Assembly: GCF_022836435.1 (NCBI RefSeq)
Contig: NZ_BQXC01000001.1
Location: 1,190,121-1,254,120, forward strand
Direction: 5' to 3'
DNA length: 64,000 bases
Source: Nitrosomonas sp. PY1
GTDB taxonomy: Bacteria > Pseudomonadota > Gammaproteobacteria > Burkholderiales > Nitrosomonadaceae
In this document: positions 56,268-64,000 of the stretch, one piece after another
Numbering within the stretch: the stretch's first letter is position 1
Layout of the letters: each line of letters opens with the position of its first letter
The notes under the pieces: generated by a model
Told to the model about the DNA's origin: nothing
What the model saw: the letters and a program-made list of their open reading frames with translations, nothing else
The model's database searches: none
Program-made: the position numbers and the translations under genes

Positions 56268-56975
56268 ATGACTGGCAGGCTCTATTTAATCCCTACGCCT
56301 ATCAGTCCAGGAGATATTGCTTGGGTGTTACCGCAATCGGTGCAACATCGGGTTGCAGAAATTAAGTATTTTATTGTGGAGCACCCTAAAACGGCGCGCC
56401 AATTCTTAAAGAAAATTAATACGCAACATGCTTTGCAATCGCTACAACTGCAAGAGCTCAATGAGCATACTCATCCTAATGATTTGTTTGCTTTGCTCGA
56501 CCCCTTGTTTGCTGGACATGATGTCGGGTTGCTGTCTGAAGCAGGATGCCCAACTGTCGCTGATCCTGGTGCTGAATTAATTCGTTTGGCGCATCAAAAT
56601 AATATTAATGTTATACCATTAGTCGGGCCATCATCGGTTTTGCTGGCATTAATGGCTTCGGGGTTAAATGGACAGTGTTTTGCATTTCATGGTTATTTGC
56701 CCATTGACAGCAACATCCAAGCTGAAAAGATTCTGCTACTGGAAAAGCAATCGGTTCAACATGATCAAACGCAAATTTTTATTGAAACGCCATATCGCAA
56801 TAAAAAGCTACTGGAACTATTAATTAAAGTTTGCTCGGAAAAAACAAATCTTTGTATTGCAAGCCACGTGACAGCCGATAATGAGATGATTCTGACCAAA
56901 ACCATTCATGAGTGGCGGCGACTGTCATTACCTGATATTCATAAGATTCCAACCATTTTTTTGTTACATGGATAA
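56268..56975 (+). CDS. RsmI-like tetrapyrrole-methylase-fold SAM methyltransferase
   Basis: A 235-residue SAM enzyme related to RsmI but shorter, lacking the C-terminal extension. It carries LYLIPTPISPG at the N-terminus, LLSEAGCPTVADPGAELI, the VGPSSVLLALMASGLNG block and FIETPYRN. The stretch YFIVEHPKTARQFL stands where RsmI has its AEDTR motif. Betaproteobacteria commonly encode this second copy beside apaG; its target is not established. It starts 11 bases after apaG and is probably co-transcribed. The gene converges on gloA with a nine-base gap. Confidence 0.85.
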   Translation: MTGRLYLIPTPISPGDIAWVLPQSVQHRVAEIKYFIVEHPKTARQFLKKINTQHALQSLQLQELNEHTHPNDLFALLDPLFAGHDVGLLSEAGCPTVADPGAELIRLAHQNNINVIPLVGPSSVLLALMASGLNGQCFAFHGYLPIDSNIQAEKILLLEKQSVQHDQTQIFIETPYRNKKLLELLIKVCSEKTNLCIASHVTADNEMILTKTIHEWRRLSLPDIHKIPTIFLLHG

Positions 56976-56984
56976 TATTGAGAA

Positions 56985-57374
56985 TTATCCGGTTTTTTTC
57001 TGTATGAACTCGATTTTGTAGCCATCTGGATCTTCAATAAAAGCAATTATTGTCTTGCCGTGCTTCATTGGGCCAGCCTCACGAACAACTTTACCGCCTA
57101 GTTTCTTAATATTTTCACAAGCTTGATAGGCATCTTCAACTTCAATGGCGATATGGCCATAAGCATTGCCTAAATCGTAAGATGAAGTATCCCAGTTATA
57201 TGTCAATTCCAACACGGTTCCATCGGCTTCATTTTGATAGCCGACAAATGCAATCGTGAACTTGCCTTCGGGATATTCTTGGCGCCGCAGTAACTCCATG
57301 CCCAGGACTTGTGTATAAAAATCCAGTGATTTTTCCAAATTACCTACTCGCAGCATAGTATGTAGGATACGCAC
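56985..57374 (-). CDS. gloA: Lactoylglutathione lyase (glyoxalase I)
   Basis: Converts the methylglyoxal-glutathione hemithioacetal to S-lactoylglutathione. The 129-residue protein has the metal ligands in place: His5 in [10 protein letters not shown], Glu near residue 56 in VLELTYNW, His near 74 in YGHIAIEV, and Glu near 122 in YKIEFIQ. This spacing is that of the nickel-type bacterial enzyme. It begins two bases after the rubredoxin stop and is co-transcribed with it. Confidence 0.94.
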   Translation of the reverse strand: MRILHTMLRVGNLEKSLDFYTQVLGMELLRRQEYPEGKFTIAFVGYQNEADGTVLELTYNWDTSSYDLGNAYGHIAIEVEDAYQACENIKKLGGKVVREAGPMKHGKTIIAFIEDPDGYKIEFIQKKTG

Positions 57375-57376
57375 AT

Positions 57377-57565
57377 TTATACCTTTACCATTTCAAAATC
57401 TTCTTTACGTGCACCGCACTCTGGGCAAGTCCAATTAATTGGTACATCTTTCCAACGCGTGCCAGGAGGTATTCCTTCATCGGGAGAACCTAATGCTTCA
57501 TCGTAAATATAGCCACAAATTAAGCACATGTAGCGATGGTATTCGGGATTCTCTGCTTTAGACAT
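57377..57565 (-). CDS. Rubredoxin
   Basis: A 62-residue one-iron electron carrier with two CxxCG knuckles: [16 protein letters not shown] and [12 protein letters not shown]. The spacing and the GIPPGTRW loop between them are those of ordinary rubredoxins. Its partner is unknown; in betaproteobacteria the gene sits beside thiD and hemL and has been linked to metabolism under low oxygen, which I cannot test here. It is divergent from thiD with a 62-base gap. Confidence 0.95.
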   Translation of the reverse strand: MSKAENPEYHRYMCLICGYIYDEALGSPDEGIPPGTRWKDVPINWTCPECGARKEDFEMVKV

Positions 57566-57627
57566 GATAGATAGTCACTTCCTTTTCGTTTAAAATAGAA
57601 CAGGTCGCTATTTTACGGTATTAATTC

Positions 57628-58488
57628 ATGTTACAGCCACCCCCAATTGTACTTTCTTTTGCAGCCAGCGATCCTACCGGGGGAGCGGGTATTCAAGCTG
57701 ATATGTTGACTATCGCAGGTATCGGTTGCCACCCATTGTCCGTCATTACTGCGATTACAATTCAAGACACCACCGGTGTAGTGAATCTTATGCCGCTTGA
57801 TGCAACGTGGATTACTGCGCAGGCGCAGATAGTGCTGCAAGATATGCCAGTACGTGCATTTAAACTCGGTTTGCTAGGGAGCATAGAAATTATTGCAGCG
57901 ATCGCTGAAATTGTTTTAGATTATCCCGAGATACCGTTAGTCATGGATCCAGTTTTAGCTTCAGGGCGAGGGGATCAGTTAACCGATGAACGGATGATTG
58001 ATGCGATGCGCGAATTATTATTGCCGCGAGTCACCGTACTAACACCCAATAGCTTAGAAGCTCGGCGGCTCGCACAACACGAATCGGATTGCTCAGTGAG
58101 TCAGCTAGATTTATCCATTTGTGCACAACGATTGTTGAACACTGGATGTAAGCATGTATTGATAACAGGTACGCACGAAAATTCGCATAATGTAAAAAAT
58201 ACCCTTTATTCTGCCGCAGGAATCAGGACTGATGAGTGGGAGAGACTAGATGCGAGCTATCACGGTTCGGGTTGTACGTTAGCATCTGCGATTGCAGCGC
58301 AACTTGCACAGGGATCCTCCATTAGTGATAGCATCGTCAAAGCGCAACAATATACGTGGCAAACCTTACGAGCAGGGTTTCGTCCCGGTAGGGGACAATA
58401 CATTCCAGATCGTCTTTTTCGAATAGATGAACAAAAAGAGGCTAACAGTGACAAGGAAACGCCAACGGTCGCATTCCTCAGTCATTAA
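57628..58488 (+). CDS. thiD: Hydroxymethylpyrimidine kinase / phosphokinase
   Basis: Phosphorylates HMP and HMP-phosphate for thiamine synthesis. The 286-residue ribokinase-fold protein shows AASDPTGGAGIQADMLT at the substrate site, the TVLTPNSLEARRLA strand and the anion-hole motif YHGSGCTLASAIAAQLA. The 3' end overlaps thiE by 41 bases, so translation is coupled. No TPP riboswitch is seen in the short upstream region. Confidence 0.95.
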   Translation: MLQPPPIVLSFAASDPTGGAGIQADMLTIAGIGCHPLSVITAITIQDTTGVVNLMPLDATWITAQAQIVLQDMPVRAFKLGLLGSIEIIAAIAEIVLDYPEIPLVMDPVLASGRGDQLTDERMIDAMRELLLPRVTVLTPNSLEARRLAQHESDCSVSQLDLSICAQRLLNTGCKHVLITGTHENSHNVKNTLYSAAGIRTDEWERLDASYHGSGCTLASAIAAQLAQGSSISDSIVKAQQYTWQTLRAGFRPGRGQYIPDRLFRIDEQKEANSDKETPTVAFLSH

Positions 58489-59128
58489 CGGATTGTATGC
58501 GATTACGCCAAGTCTGATGCAGACAGGGGAGCTACTCGATAAAGCTCAAAGGGTATTGCAAGGTGGTGTGAAATTATTGCAATATCGTAATAAATCGGCA
58601 AGCTGTGATTTACTTCGAGAACAAGCACAAGCTCTATTATCGTTATGTAGAAGCTATCACGTTCCTATGATCGTGAATGATGATTTGGATCTGGCAATAG
58701 AAATCGATGCAGACGGCGTGCATTTGGGGCAAGACGATTTGGCACGATGTGAAGCAAAGGAGCAGTTGCTTGAGTACGATAAAATCTTAGGAATATCATG
58801 CTACAACCGGTTGGATTTGGCATTGCGAGCACAACAATTTTGCGCAGACTATGTGGCATTCGGCGCTTTTTTTTCTTCTACGACTAAGCCTGATGCAGTA
58901 AGGGTTACGGTAGATTGGGTGCGTCAGGCAAAAAAACAAATCGTCATTCCAATTGTTAGTATTGGCGGTATTCGTCTAACCAACGCAGCATCAGTTATTC
59001 AATCTGGTTGTGCTGCAATTGCAGTAAGTGACGATTTGTTTAATGCGCATGATATTCAACTGAGGACGCAGCAATTGGCACAGCTTTTTAAGGATGTTTA
59101 TCAGCGAGATGAAACAAAATTTCTCTAA
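58448..59128 (+). CDS. thiE: Thiamine-phosphate synthase
   Basis: Joins HMP-diphosphate and thiazole phosphate to thiamine phosphate. The TIM barrel starts GLYAITPSL and includes VKLLQYRNKS, VNDDLDLAIEIDADGVHLGQDDL, YVAFGAFFSSTTKP and IVSIGGIRLTNA. The frame opens at an ATG at 58427, but a GTG at 58448 has AGAGG six bases upstream and gives a 226-residue product nearer to family size, so I chose it. It overlaps thiD and ends six bases before hemL. Confidence 0.93.
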   Translation: MTRKRQRSHSSVINGLYAITPSLMQTGELLDKAQRVLQGGVKLLQYRNKSASCDLLREQAQALLSLCRSYHVPMIVNDDLDLAIEIDADGVHLGQDDLARCEAKEQLLEYDKILGISCYNRLDLALRAQQFCADYVAFGAFFSSTTKPDAVRVTVDWVRQAKKQIVIPIVSIGGIRLTNAASVIQSGCAAIAVSDDLFNAHDIQLRTQQLAQLFKDVYQRDETKFL

Positions 59129-59134
59129 TCTTTT

Positions 59135-60433
59135 ATGAGTAACAAAATGACTTCAAAAAATCAGCAATTATTCGAATTATCACAGCGGTATATTCCTGGA
59201 GGAGTTAACTCTCCAGTGCGAGCATTTAAATCAGTAGGGGGTGAACCGGTTTTTTTCCAACGAGGCGAGGGTGCTTACTTTTGGGATGTTGATGAAAAAT
59301 CTTATGTAGATTATGTTGGCTCCTGGGGGCCATTAATTTTAGGACACGCTCATCCGGAGGTGGTTAAAGCCGTGCAAGCTGCGGCACAAAATGGTTTAAC
59401 GTTTGGTGCTCCAACCGAAGCCGAGTTGGAAATTGCACAACTAATCTGTAAGTTATTGCCATCGATCGAGCAGGTACGCCTAGTCAGTTCGGGTACCGAA
59501 GCAGGTATGAGTGTTATTCGTTTAGCGCGCGGCTTCACAGGGCGTAGCAAAATCATCAAATTTGAAGGTTGTTACCATGGTCATGATGACTCTTTGCTCG
59601 TTAAAGCAGGATCGGGTGCATTGACTTTCGGTAATCCAAGTTCAGCAGGAGTACCCGCAGAAACTGCGGGACACACCATTGTGTTGGACTTCAACAATAT
59701 TGCAAGCGTGGAGCAGGCTTTTGATCAATGGGGTAAGGAGATTGCCGCCGTGATCGTTGAACCGGTGGCAGGGAATATGAATTTAATTGCTCCTAAAGCG
59801 GATTTTCTGCAAAAATTACGTACATTGTGTACACAGAATGAGAGCGTCTTGATTTTCGATGAAGTCATGACAGGATTTCGTGTCGGATTGGCTTGCGCAC
59901 AAGGGCTTTATAAGGTCAAGCCGGATTTAACAATTTTGGGTAAAGTGATTGGTGGCGGGATGCCACTGGCGGCTTTTGGTGGGCGCCGTGAAATCATGCA
60001 ATGTTTGGCACCGCTAGGACCTGTTTATCAAGCAGGAACATTGTCAGGGAATCCCGTTGCGGTGGCGGCGGGCTTGGCTACGCTTAAATTGATTCAAGCT
60101 CCTAATTTTTATGAAAAATTAACTGAAGTGACGAAACGGATGACGGAAGGATTGGCAACCGCAGCGCAGAGATACGATATCGATTTTTTTGCGCAGTCGA
60201 TTGGAGGAATGTTTGGAATCTATTTCTCAGAAATAGTTCCTACCAGTTTTGCTGAGATCATGCAATGCGACAAAGCTGCATTCAACCGATTCTTCCACGC
60301 CATGTTGCAGGAAGGTATTTATTTTGCGCCCTCAGCATTTGAAGCTGGATTCGTTTCGTCAGTACACGGCGACACTGAGCTCAATAAAACTTTTGCCGCT
60401 GCAGATAAAGTTTTTAGTGATTGGAATCAGTAA
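59135..60433 (+). CDS. hemL: Glutamate-1-semialdehyde 2,1-aminomutase
   Basis: PLP enzyme making 5-aminolevulinate in the C5 heme route. The 432-residue protein has [16 protein letters not shown] near the start, [29 protein letters not shown], the [11 protein letters not shown] block with the PLP Asp, and the Schiff-base lysine in [17 protein letters not shown]. It ends the thiD-thiE-hemL unit and is followed by a strong terminator. The supply of heme fits the cytochrome c gene behind it. Confidence 0.96.
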   Translation: MSNKMTSKNQQLFELSQRYIPGGVNSPVRAFKSVGGEPVFFQRGEGAYFWDVDEKSYVDYVGSWGPLILGHAHPEVVKAVQAAAQNGLTFGAPTEAELEIAQLICKLLPSIEQVRLVSSGTEAGMSVIRLARGFTGRSKIIKFEGCYHGHDDSLLVKAGSGALTFGNPSSAGVPAETAGHTIVLDFNNIASVEQAFDQWGKEIAAVIVEPVAGNMNLIAPKADFLQKLRTLCTQNESVLIFDEVMTGFRVGLACAQGLYKVKPDLTILGKVIGGGMPLAAFGGRREIMQCLAPLGPVYQAGTLSGNPVAVAAGLATLKLIQAPNFYEKLTEVTKRMTEGLATAAQRYDIDFFAQSIGGMFGIYFSEIVPTSFAEIMQCDKAAFNRFFHAMLQEGIYFAPSAFEAGFVSSVHGDTELNKTFAAADKVFSDWNQ

Positions 60434-60451
60434 CGATAGATAGTGTTTAAT

Positions 60452-60478
60452 AAAAAGGCGGTAATCAACCGCCTTTTT
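60452..60478. terminator. Bidirectional intrinsic terminator after hemL
   Basis: AAAAAGGCGGT (60452-60462) pairs perfectly with ACCGCCTTTTT (60468-60478) around loop AATCA. The A run on one side and T run on the other let it end both hemL and the converging cytochrome c4 transcript. Confidence 0.93.
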
Positions 60479-60480
60479 AA

Positions 60481-61197
60481 TTATGGATGCATCGAGGCAA
60501 TATAGGCTGATACGGCGCGTTTTTCTTTACCGCTCATGCGAGTAATTACTTTTTGCATCACGCCATTATCATTGGTGCGATCGCCTGTATTAAACTGGTT
60601 TAACTGAGCGTTCACGTATTCTGCATGCTGCCCGGCAAGCGCTGGATAGTGGGGAGGAATTCCTGCTCCTTGAGGGCCGTGGCAACTTGCGCAAGCAGGA
60701 ACACCATTATCAATATTGCCGCCGTGATATAAAGTTTTTCCTGCTTCAAGAAGCTTTGCATCCGCTTCTACCGGGCTAGGTATCTTTTTTTGCTTGGCGT
60801 AGTATTCGCTTACCTTTTTCATATCTTCTGGCGAAAGTGCGGCGACCATTGCTGACATCACGGGGCTATTCCGCTTCGCAGGCTCGTTCTCGCTCGCCTT
60901 AAAATCATGTAATTGCTTAGAAAGGTATTCGACATGTTGTCCTGCTAAAATCGGATTGGCAGGAATAATGCTATTGCCATCGGCATTATGGCATCCTGCG
61001 CATACACCGGAAGCGATTTCCTGAGCTGTCGCAGGTGTTGCAGGCTCTGAAGGTGCTGCAGTAGGCTGTGGTGAAGCTGTGGTATTTTCATTATTGCTGT
61101 TATCGTCAGCAGCGTTAGTGTTTTCTGCTGAGTCTGCTAAAAGTGGTGTAACTATTGTCAGCACTACAATTACTGTTATTACTTTAATTATGTTCAT
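60481..61197 (-). CDS. Cytochrome c4 (diheme)
   Basis: A 238-residue periplasmic electron carrier. It has a signal peptide (about 1-23), then a Thr/Asn/Pro/Ala-rich linker of about 45 residues, and two class-I heme domains with CAGCH (near residue 79) and CASCH (near 170). Each domain has the matching methionine side (SPVMSAM, GVMQKVI). Such proteins link the bc1 complex or ammonia-oxidation electrons to a terminal oxidase. The ATG at 61197 is chosen: the frame opens 13 codons earlier, but GGA lies nine bases before this ATG and the signal then begins properly. Confidence 0.9.
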   Translation of the reverse strand: MNIIKVITVIVVLTIVTPLLADSAENTNAADDNSNNENTTASPQPTAAPSEPATPATAQEIASGVCAGCHNADGNSIIPANPILAGQHVEYLSKQLHDFKASENEPAKRNSPVMSAMVAALSPEDMKKVSEYYAKQKKIPSPVEADAKLLEAGKTLYHGGNIDNGVPACASCHGPQGAGIPPHYPALAGQHAEYVNAQLNQFNTGDRTNDNGVMQKVITRMSGKEKRAVSAYIASMHP

Positions 61198-61325
61198 AAT
61201 ATTCATTCCGTCTTTAGAGCTCTCAAAAGTTGGCAAGCATTGGAAAAACGCTGTATTTTAGCAAGGCGAAAAGACCTTAACAACAAAATTAATCAGGTTT
61301 TTATGATCTAATATTTTATTTCTCA

Positions 61326-61919
61326 ATGAAAACAATCCTAATTATTTTGCTATTGATCAATAGTTTGTTTTTTGTCGTCACATCATTTTTTTTGGAAAAG
61401 AAACAATTAAGCGCTCCAATATCACTTAATTCTGAGAAAATTGTATTGGTGCCGGTCAATGACGGTTGTTTGCAATGGGGTAATTTTTATGAAGAACAGA
61501 TACAATACTCAGAAACAGCAATGGCAGAATTTTATCCAGACTTGTCTTATGAGTGGGAGAGTATTGGTAATGCCATGAAATATCTGTTGTTTATTCCATC
61601 ATTGCCCAATAAAGAAGCAACCAATCGTATGATTAATAAATTGCGTAATTTCGGTATCGTCAGTTTTCGTATAAAAAAAACTGAAGAGCGTTGGAAGAAT
61701 ACCATTTCCGTCGGTGTATATGATGATAAACAAGAAGCGCAGAAACAATTGGAAGATCTTGTAAAAAAAGGAATAGCTAACGCAATGATAGAAGAATTTG
61801 AAGTTGAATTAAAAAAAATGATTATCCATCAGTCAAACGCCATCATCCAAAAGCAAATGGAAAAAGTCGTCGAGCAATTTGAAGGTACACAATTGACTGC
61901 TATTCAATGTAAAGATTGA
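61326..61919 (+). CDS. Membrane-anchored SPOR-like protein
   Basis: A 197-residue protein with an N-terminal membrane anchor (about residues 3-22), a linker with GCLQWGNFYEEQ, and a domain at about 75-150 with the two-repeat SPOR layout: KYLLFIPSLPNKEATNRMINKL and then ISVGVYDDKQEAQKQLEDL. SPOR domains bind denuded septal peptidoglycan. The C-terminal 45 residues are helical and charged. A role at the division site is inferred from the fold only. It lies 59 bases before map on the same strand. Confidence 0.7.
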   Translation: MKTILIILLLINSLFFVVTSFFLEKKQLSAPISLNSEKIVLVPVNDGCLQWGNFYEEQIQYSETAMAEFYPDLSYEWESIGNAMKYLLFIPSLPNKEATNRMINKLRNFGIVSFRIKKTEERWKNTISVGVYDDKQEAQKQLEDLVKKGIANAMIEEFEVELKKMIIHQSNAIIQKQMEKVVEQFEGTQLTAIQCKD

Positions 61920-61978
61920 AATAGGGAACAGCTTACACTTTACATTAATAGATAGATTGTTCAATTCAGTTAAATAAA

Positions 61979-62785
61979 ATGTCAGTTTCAATAAAAACAC
62001 CGAAAGAAATCGAAATGATGCGAATCGCTGGTCGATTAGCATCGGAGGTTCTTGATTACATAACGCCTTTTGTCGTGTCGGGTATCGCTACCGAAGAACT
62101 GGATAGGTTATGCCATGATTATATGGTCGATGTGCAGAAAACTATTCCAGCACCACTTAACTATGCGCCATCCGGCCATTCCCCTTACCCAAAGTCGATT
62201 TGCACTTCGATTAACAATCAGATTTGTCACGGTATCCCAGGGAGTAAAAAGTTAAAAAATGGTGACATTGTCAATATTGATATCACCGTGATTTATCAAG
62301 GTTATCACGGCGATACGAGTCGTATGTATTATGTTGGAGAGCCTTCAATTCAAGCCAGGCGTTTGTGTGAAGTGACTTATGAAGCCATGTGGCGTGGCAT
62401 TGAACAGGTTCAGCCAGGTAAAAAATTGGGCGATATTGGCCACGCCATTCAGAAATTGGCTGAAGGCGTCGGATATAGTGTGGTTAGAGAGTTTTGTGGA
62501 CATGGCATTGGCGTAAAGTTTCATGAAGATCCGCAGGTGCTTCACTATGGTAAGCCTGGAACGGGAATGGAATTAAAATCTGGGATGATTTTTACCATTG
62601 AACCGATGATTAATGCCGGCAAAGCAGGTATTCGCCACATGCCGGATGGCTGGACCATTACCACTAAAGATGGCAGTTTGTCTGCGCAATGGGAACATAC
62701 CGTTTTGGTGACTGAAAACGGTTACGAAGTATTGACCGTATCAGCAGGTACGCCTGACAAGCCAAGTTATCATTATACTAATTAG
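61979..62785 (+). CDS. map: Methionine aminopeptidase type I
   Basis: Removes the initiator methionine from nascent proteins. The 268-residue M24 enzyme begins IKTPKEIEMMRIAGRLASEVL. Metal ligands are in NIDITVIYQGYHGDTSR (two Asp), EFCGHGIGVKFHEDP (His), FTIEPMINAG (Glu) and SAQWEHTVLVT (Glu). In many species map follows rpsB; here it lies between a SPOR-like gene and rph. Confidence 0.96.
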   Translation: MSVSIKTPKEIEMMRIAGRLASEVLDYITPFVVSGIATEELDRLCHDYMVDVQKTIPAPLNYAPSGHSPYPKSICTSINNQICHGIPGSKKLKNGDIVNIDITVIYQGYHGDTSRMYYVGEPSIQARRLCEVTYEAMWRGIEQVQPGKKLGDIGHAIQKLAEGVGYSVVREFCGHGIGVKFHEDPQVLHYGKPGTGMELKSGMIFTIEPMINAGKAGIRHMPDGWTITTKDGSLSAQWEHTVLVTENGYEVLTVSAGTPDKPSYHYTN

Positions 62786-62803
62786 TTTTTTTATTTGAAT
62801 TAT

Positions 62804-63541
62804 ATGACACGAAGCAATCAAAGAACCCCTGTACAAATTCGCCCTGTCAGAATTACCCGTCAATTTACTCGCTATGCGGATGGATCGGTATTAATCGAAT
62901 GTGGAGAAACGAAAGTAATATGTACGGCAACCATTAATGAACAGGTCCCTTCTTTTTTAAAAGGACAGGGACAAGGTTGGTTGACCGCCGAATATGGAAT
63001 GTTGCCTGGTTCAACACACTCGCGCATGCAGCGTGAAGCAGCGAGAGGCAAACAATCCGGGCGCACTATGGAAATCCAACGATTAATCGGACGTGCCCTA
63101 CGTGCTGTGGTTGATCTGAAAAAATTGGGAGAACGTACCGTTCTGATCGATTGCGATGTCGTACAGGCGGATGGAGGTACGCGTACTGCAAGTATTACAG
63201 GTGCTTTTGTTGCCTTGCACGATGCGATGGAAAAACTGATTTATCAACAGTTGATTGAGACCACACCGATTATCGATCATGTGGCCGCCATATCAGCCGG
63301 TATTCGCCAAGGTGTTGCATTACTTGATCTGGATTATGAAGAAGATTCATCGTGCGATACGGATATGAATGTCGTGATGACCGGTAACTTAGGCCTAGTC
63401 GAAGTGCAAGGTACCGCTGAAGGAATGGCTTTTAGCCGTAGTGAGCTGAGCACATTATTGGATATGACGCAGCACGGCATACAGGAATTGATTGCAATAC
63501 AGAGAGAATCGCTAGCACAGGAATCCATAGTACGTGGATAG
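62804..63541 (+). CDS. rph: Ribonuclease PH
   Basis: Phosphorolytic 3'-5' RNase that trims tRNA precursors. The 245-residue protein shows [56 protein letters not shown], and [20 protein letters not shown]. The frame opens at a TTG at 62795, but the ATG at 62804 gives the exact family start. It overlaps rdgB by eight bases, the usual rph-rdgB pairing. Confidence 0.96.
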   Translation: MTRSNQRTPVQIRPVRITRQFTRYADGSVLIECGETKVICTATINEQVPSFLKGQGQGWLTAEYGMLPGSTHSRMQREAARGKQSGRTMEIQRLIGRALRAVVDLKKLGERTVLIDCDVVQADGGTRTASITGAFVALHDAMEKLIYQQLIETTPIIDHVAAISAGIRQGVALLDLDYEEDSSCDTDMNVVMTGNLGLVEVQGTAEGMAFSRSELSTLLDMTQHGIQELIAIQRESLAQESIVRG

Positions 63542-64000
63542 CATACAGAAACTGGTCATTGCCAGCAATAATACTGGAAAAATAGCTGAAATCAATACAC
63601 TGCTTACACCTTTGGCCATTGAGGCGATATCTCAATCGGCTTTTAATGTGAGTGAAATTGCAGAACCTTTTGTGACATTCGTTGAGAATGCGCTGACAAA
63701 AGCACGGCACGCTAGCCGCTGTTCAGGATTGCCGGCATTGGCAGACGACTCGGGGATTTGTGTTGCAGCGCTCAATGGCGCACCGGGTGTCCATTCTGCA
63801 CGGTATGCTGGAGAACCCAAGTCGGATGCGCGCAATAATCTGAAGCTAGTAGAGTCATTGCAAAATCAAACCGATCGACGTGCATTTTATTACTGTGTCA
63901 TTGTACTCGTGCGCCATGCAGACGATCCGCAACCGATCGTTGTCGACGGTTCGTGGTATGGAGAAATCATAACCCAATCGCGTGGAGCCGGCGGGTTCGG
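63534..64000 (+). CDS. rdgB: dITP/XTP pyrophosphatase, 5' part
   Basis: House-cleaning nucleotidase that hydrolyses dITP and XTP. The first 155 residues are present; the gene runs off the window. It starts with GTG inside the end of rph. Seen motifs are [13 protein letters not shown] (substrate loop), [28 protein letters not shown] with the catalytic Asp pair, and [14 protein letters not shown]. The usual length is about 200 residues, so roughly one quarter is missing. Confidence 0.93.
   Translation, partial: MDSIQKLVIASNNTGKIAEINTLLTPLAIEAISQSAFNVSEIAEPFVTFVENALTKARHASRCSGLPALADDSGICVAALNGAPGVHSARYAGEPKSDARNNLKLVESLQNQTDRRAFYYCVIVLVRHADDPQPIVVDGSWYGEIITQSRGAGGF

Overview
The window looks like a chromosomal segment of an AT-leaning betaproteobacterium. 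The most likely group is the Nitrosomonadaceae (Nitrosomonas-like). The evidence is betaproteobacterial gene orders (rpe-gph-trpE, ribF-ileS-lspA, rubredoxin/thiD-thiE-hemL, ubiK-comM), a serine-glyoxylate aminotransferase, a cytochrome c4, and a serralysin-like protein with a DUF4214 tail. No ammonia-oxidation gene lies in the window, so the assignment to genus is inference. I see no insertion sequence, prophage, CRISPR array or rRNA gene. Most of the segment is housekeeping, with small accessory patches between the core blocks.

Layout. 0.4-5.4 kb: xth, two paralogous DUF4124 genes, glnA and a short recQ. 5.5-11.1 kb: a minus-strand set amgK-murU-pepP-small membrane protein, then ubiK and comM on the plus strand. 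11.1-14.8 kb: a DUF393 protein, a tiny candidate lipoprotein, a TonB-dependent receptor and a 519-base gap. 14.8-19 kb: serine-glyoxylate aminotransferase, then a WecA-type glycosyltransferase and a PglF/WbpM-type sugar dehydratase. 19-23.4 kb: ribF-ileS-lspA. 23.6-25.1 kb: an M10 metalloprotease. 25.3-29 kb: tRNA-Pro, tRNA-Arg and tRNA-His behind a near-consensus promoter, then dksA facing rpsO-pnp. 29-37.3 kb: a dynamin-like GTPase, a DUF502 protein, ygfZ, a TrmA/RlmD-type RNA methyltransferase, an NhaC-type antiporter and an ArnT-like membrane protein. 37.6-43.5 kb: motA-motB with a membrane methyltransferase, then a histidine-rich exported protein, a PepSY protein and a PhoP/PhoQ-like pair, ending in a small RHS-repeat remnant. 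43.5-50 kb: yraN-lpoA against rsmI, then pyrC, acs and a metallo-beta-lactamase-fold hydrolase. 50-52.7 kb: two unrecognised genes and a Tat-exported beta carbonic anhydrase. 52.7-64 kb: rpe-gph-trpE, apaG, a second tetrapyrrole methylase, rubredoxin-gloA, thiD-thiE-hemL, cytochrome c4, a SPOR-like protein, map, rph and the start of rdgB, which runs off the window.

Several genes work together. amgK and murU form the anabolic recycling route that returns MurNAc to UDP-MurNAc. The WecA-like and PglF-like enzymes sit one base apart and probably start a surface glycan on a lipid carrier. The histidine-rich protein, PepSY protein and two-component pair are co-directional and look like an envelope stress or metal-sensing module. 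The clearest unexplained signals are this module, the methyltransferase behind motAB, the RHS scrap, the atypical rsmI overlapping lpoA head to head, the 32-base palindrome before the carbonic anhydrase gene, and the orphan tubby-like membrane protein.
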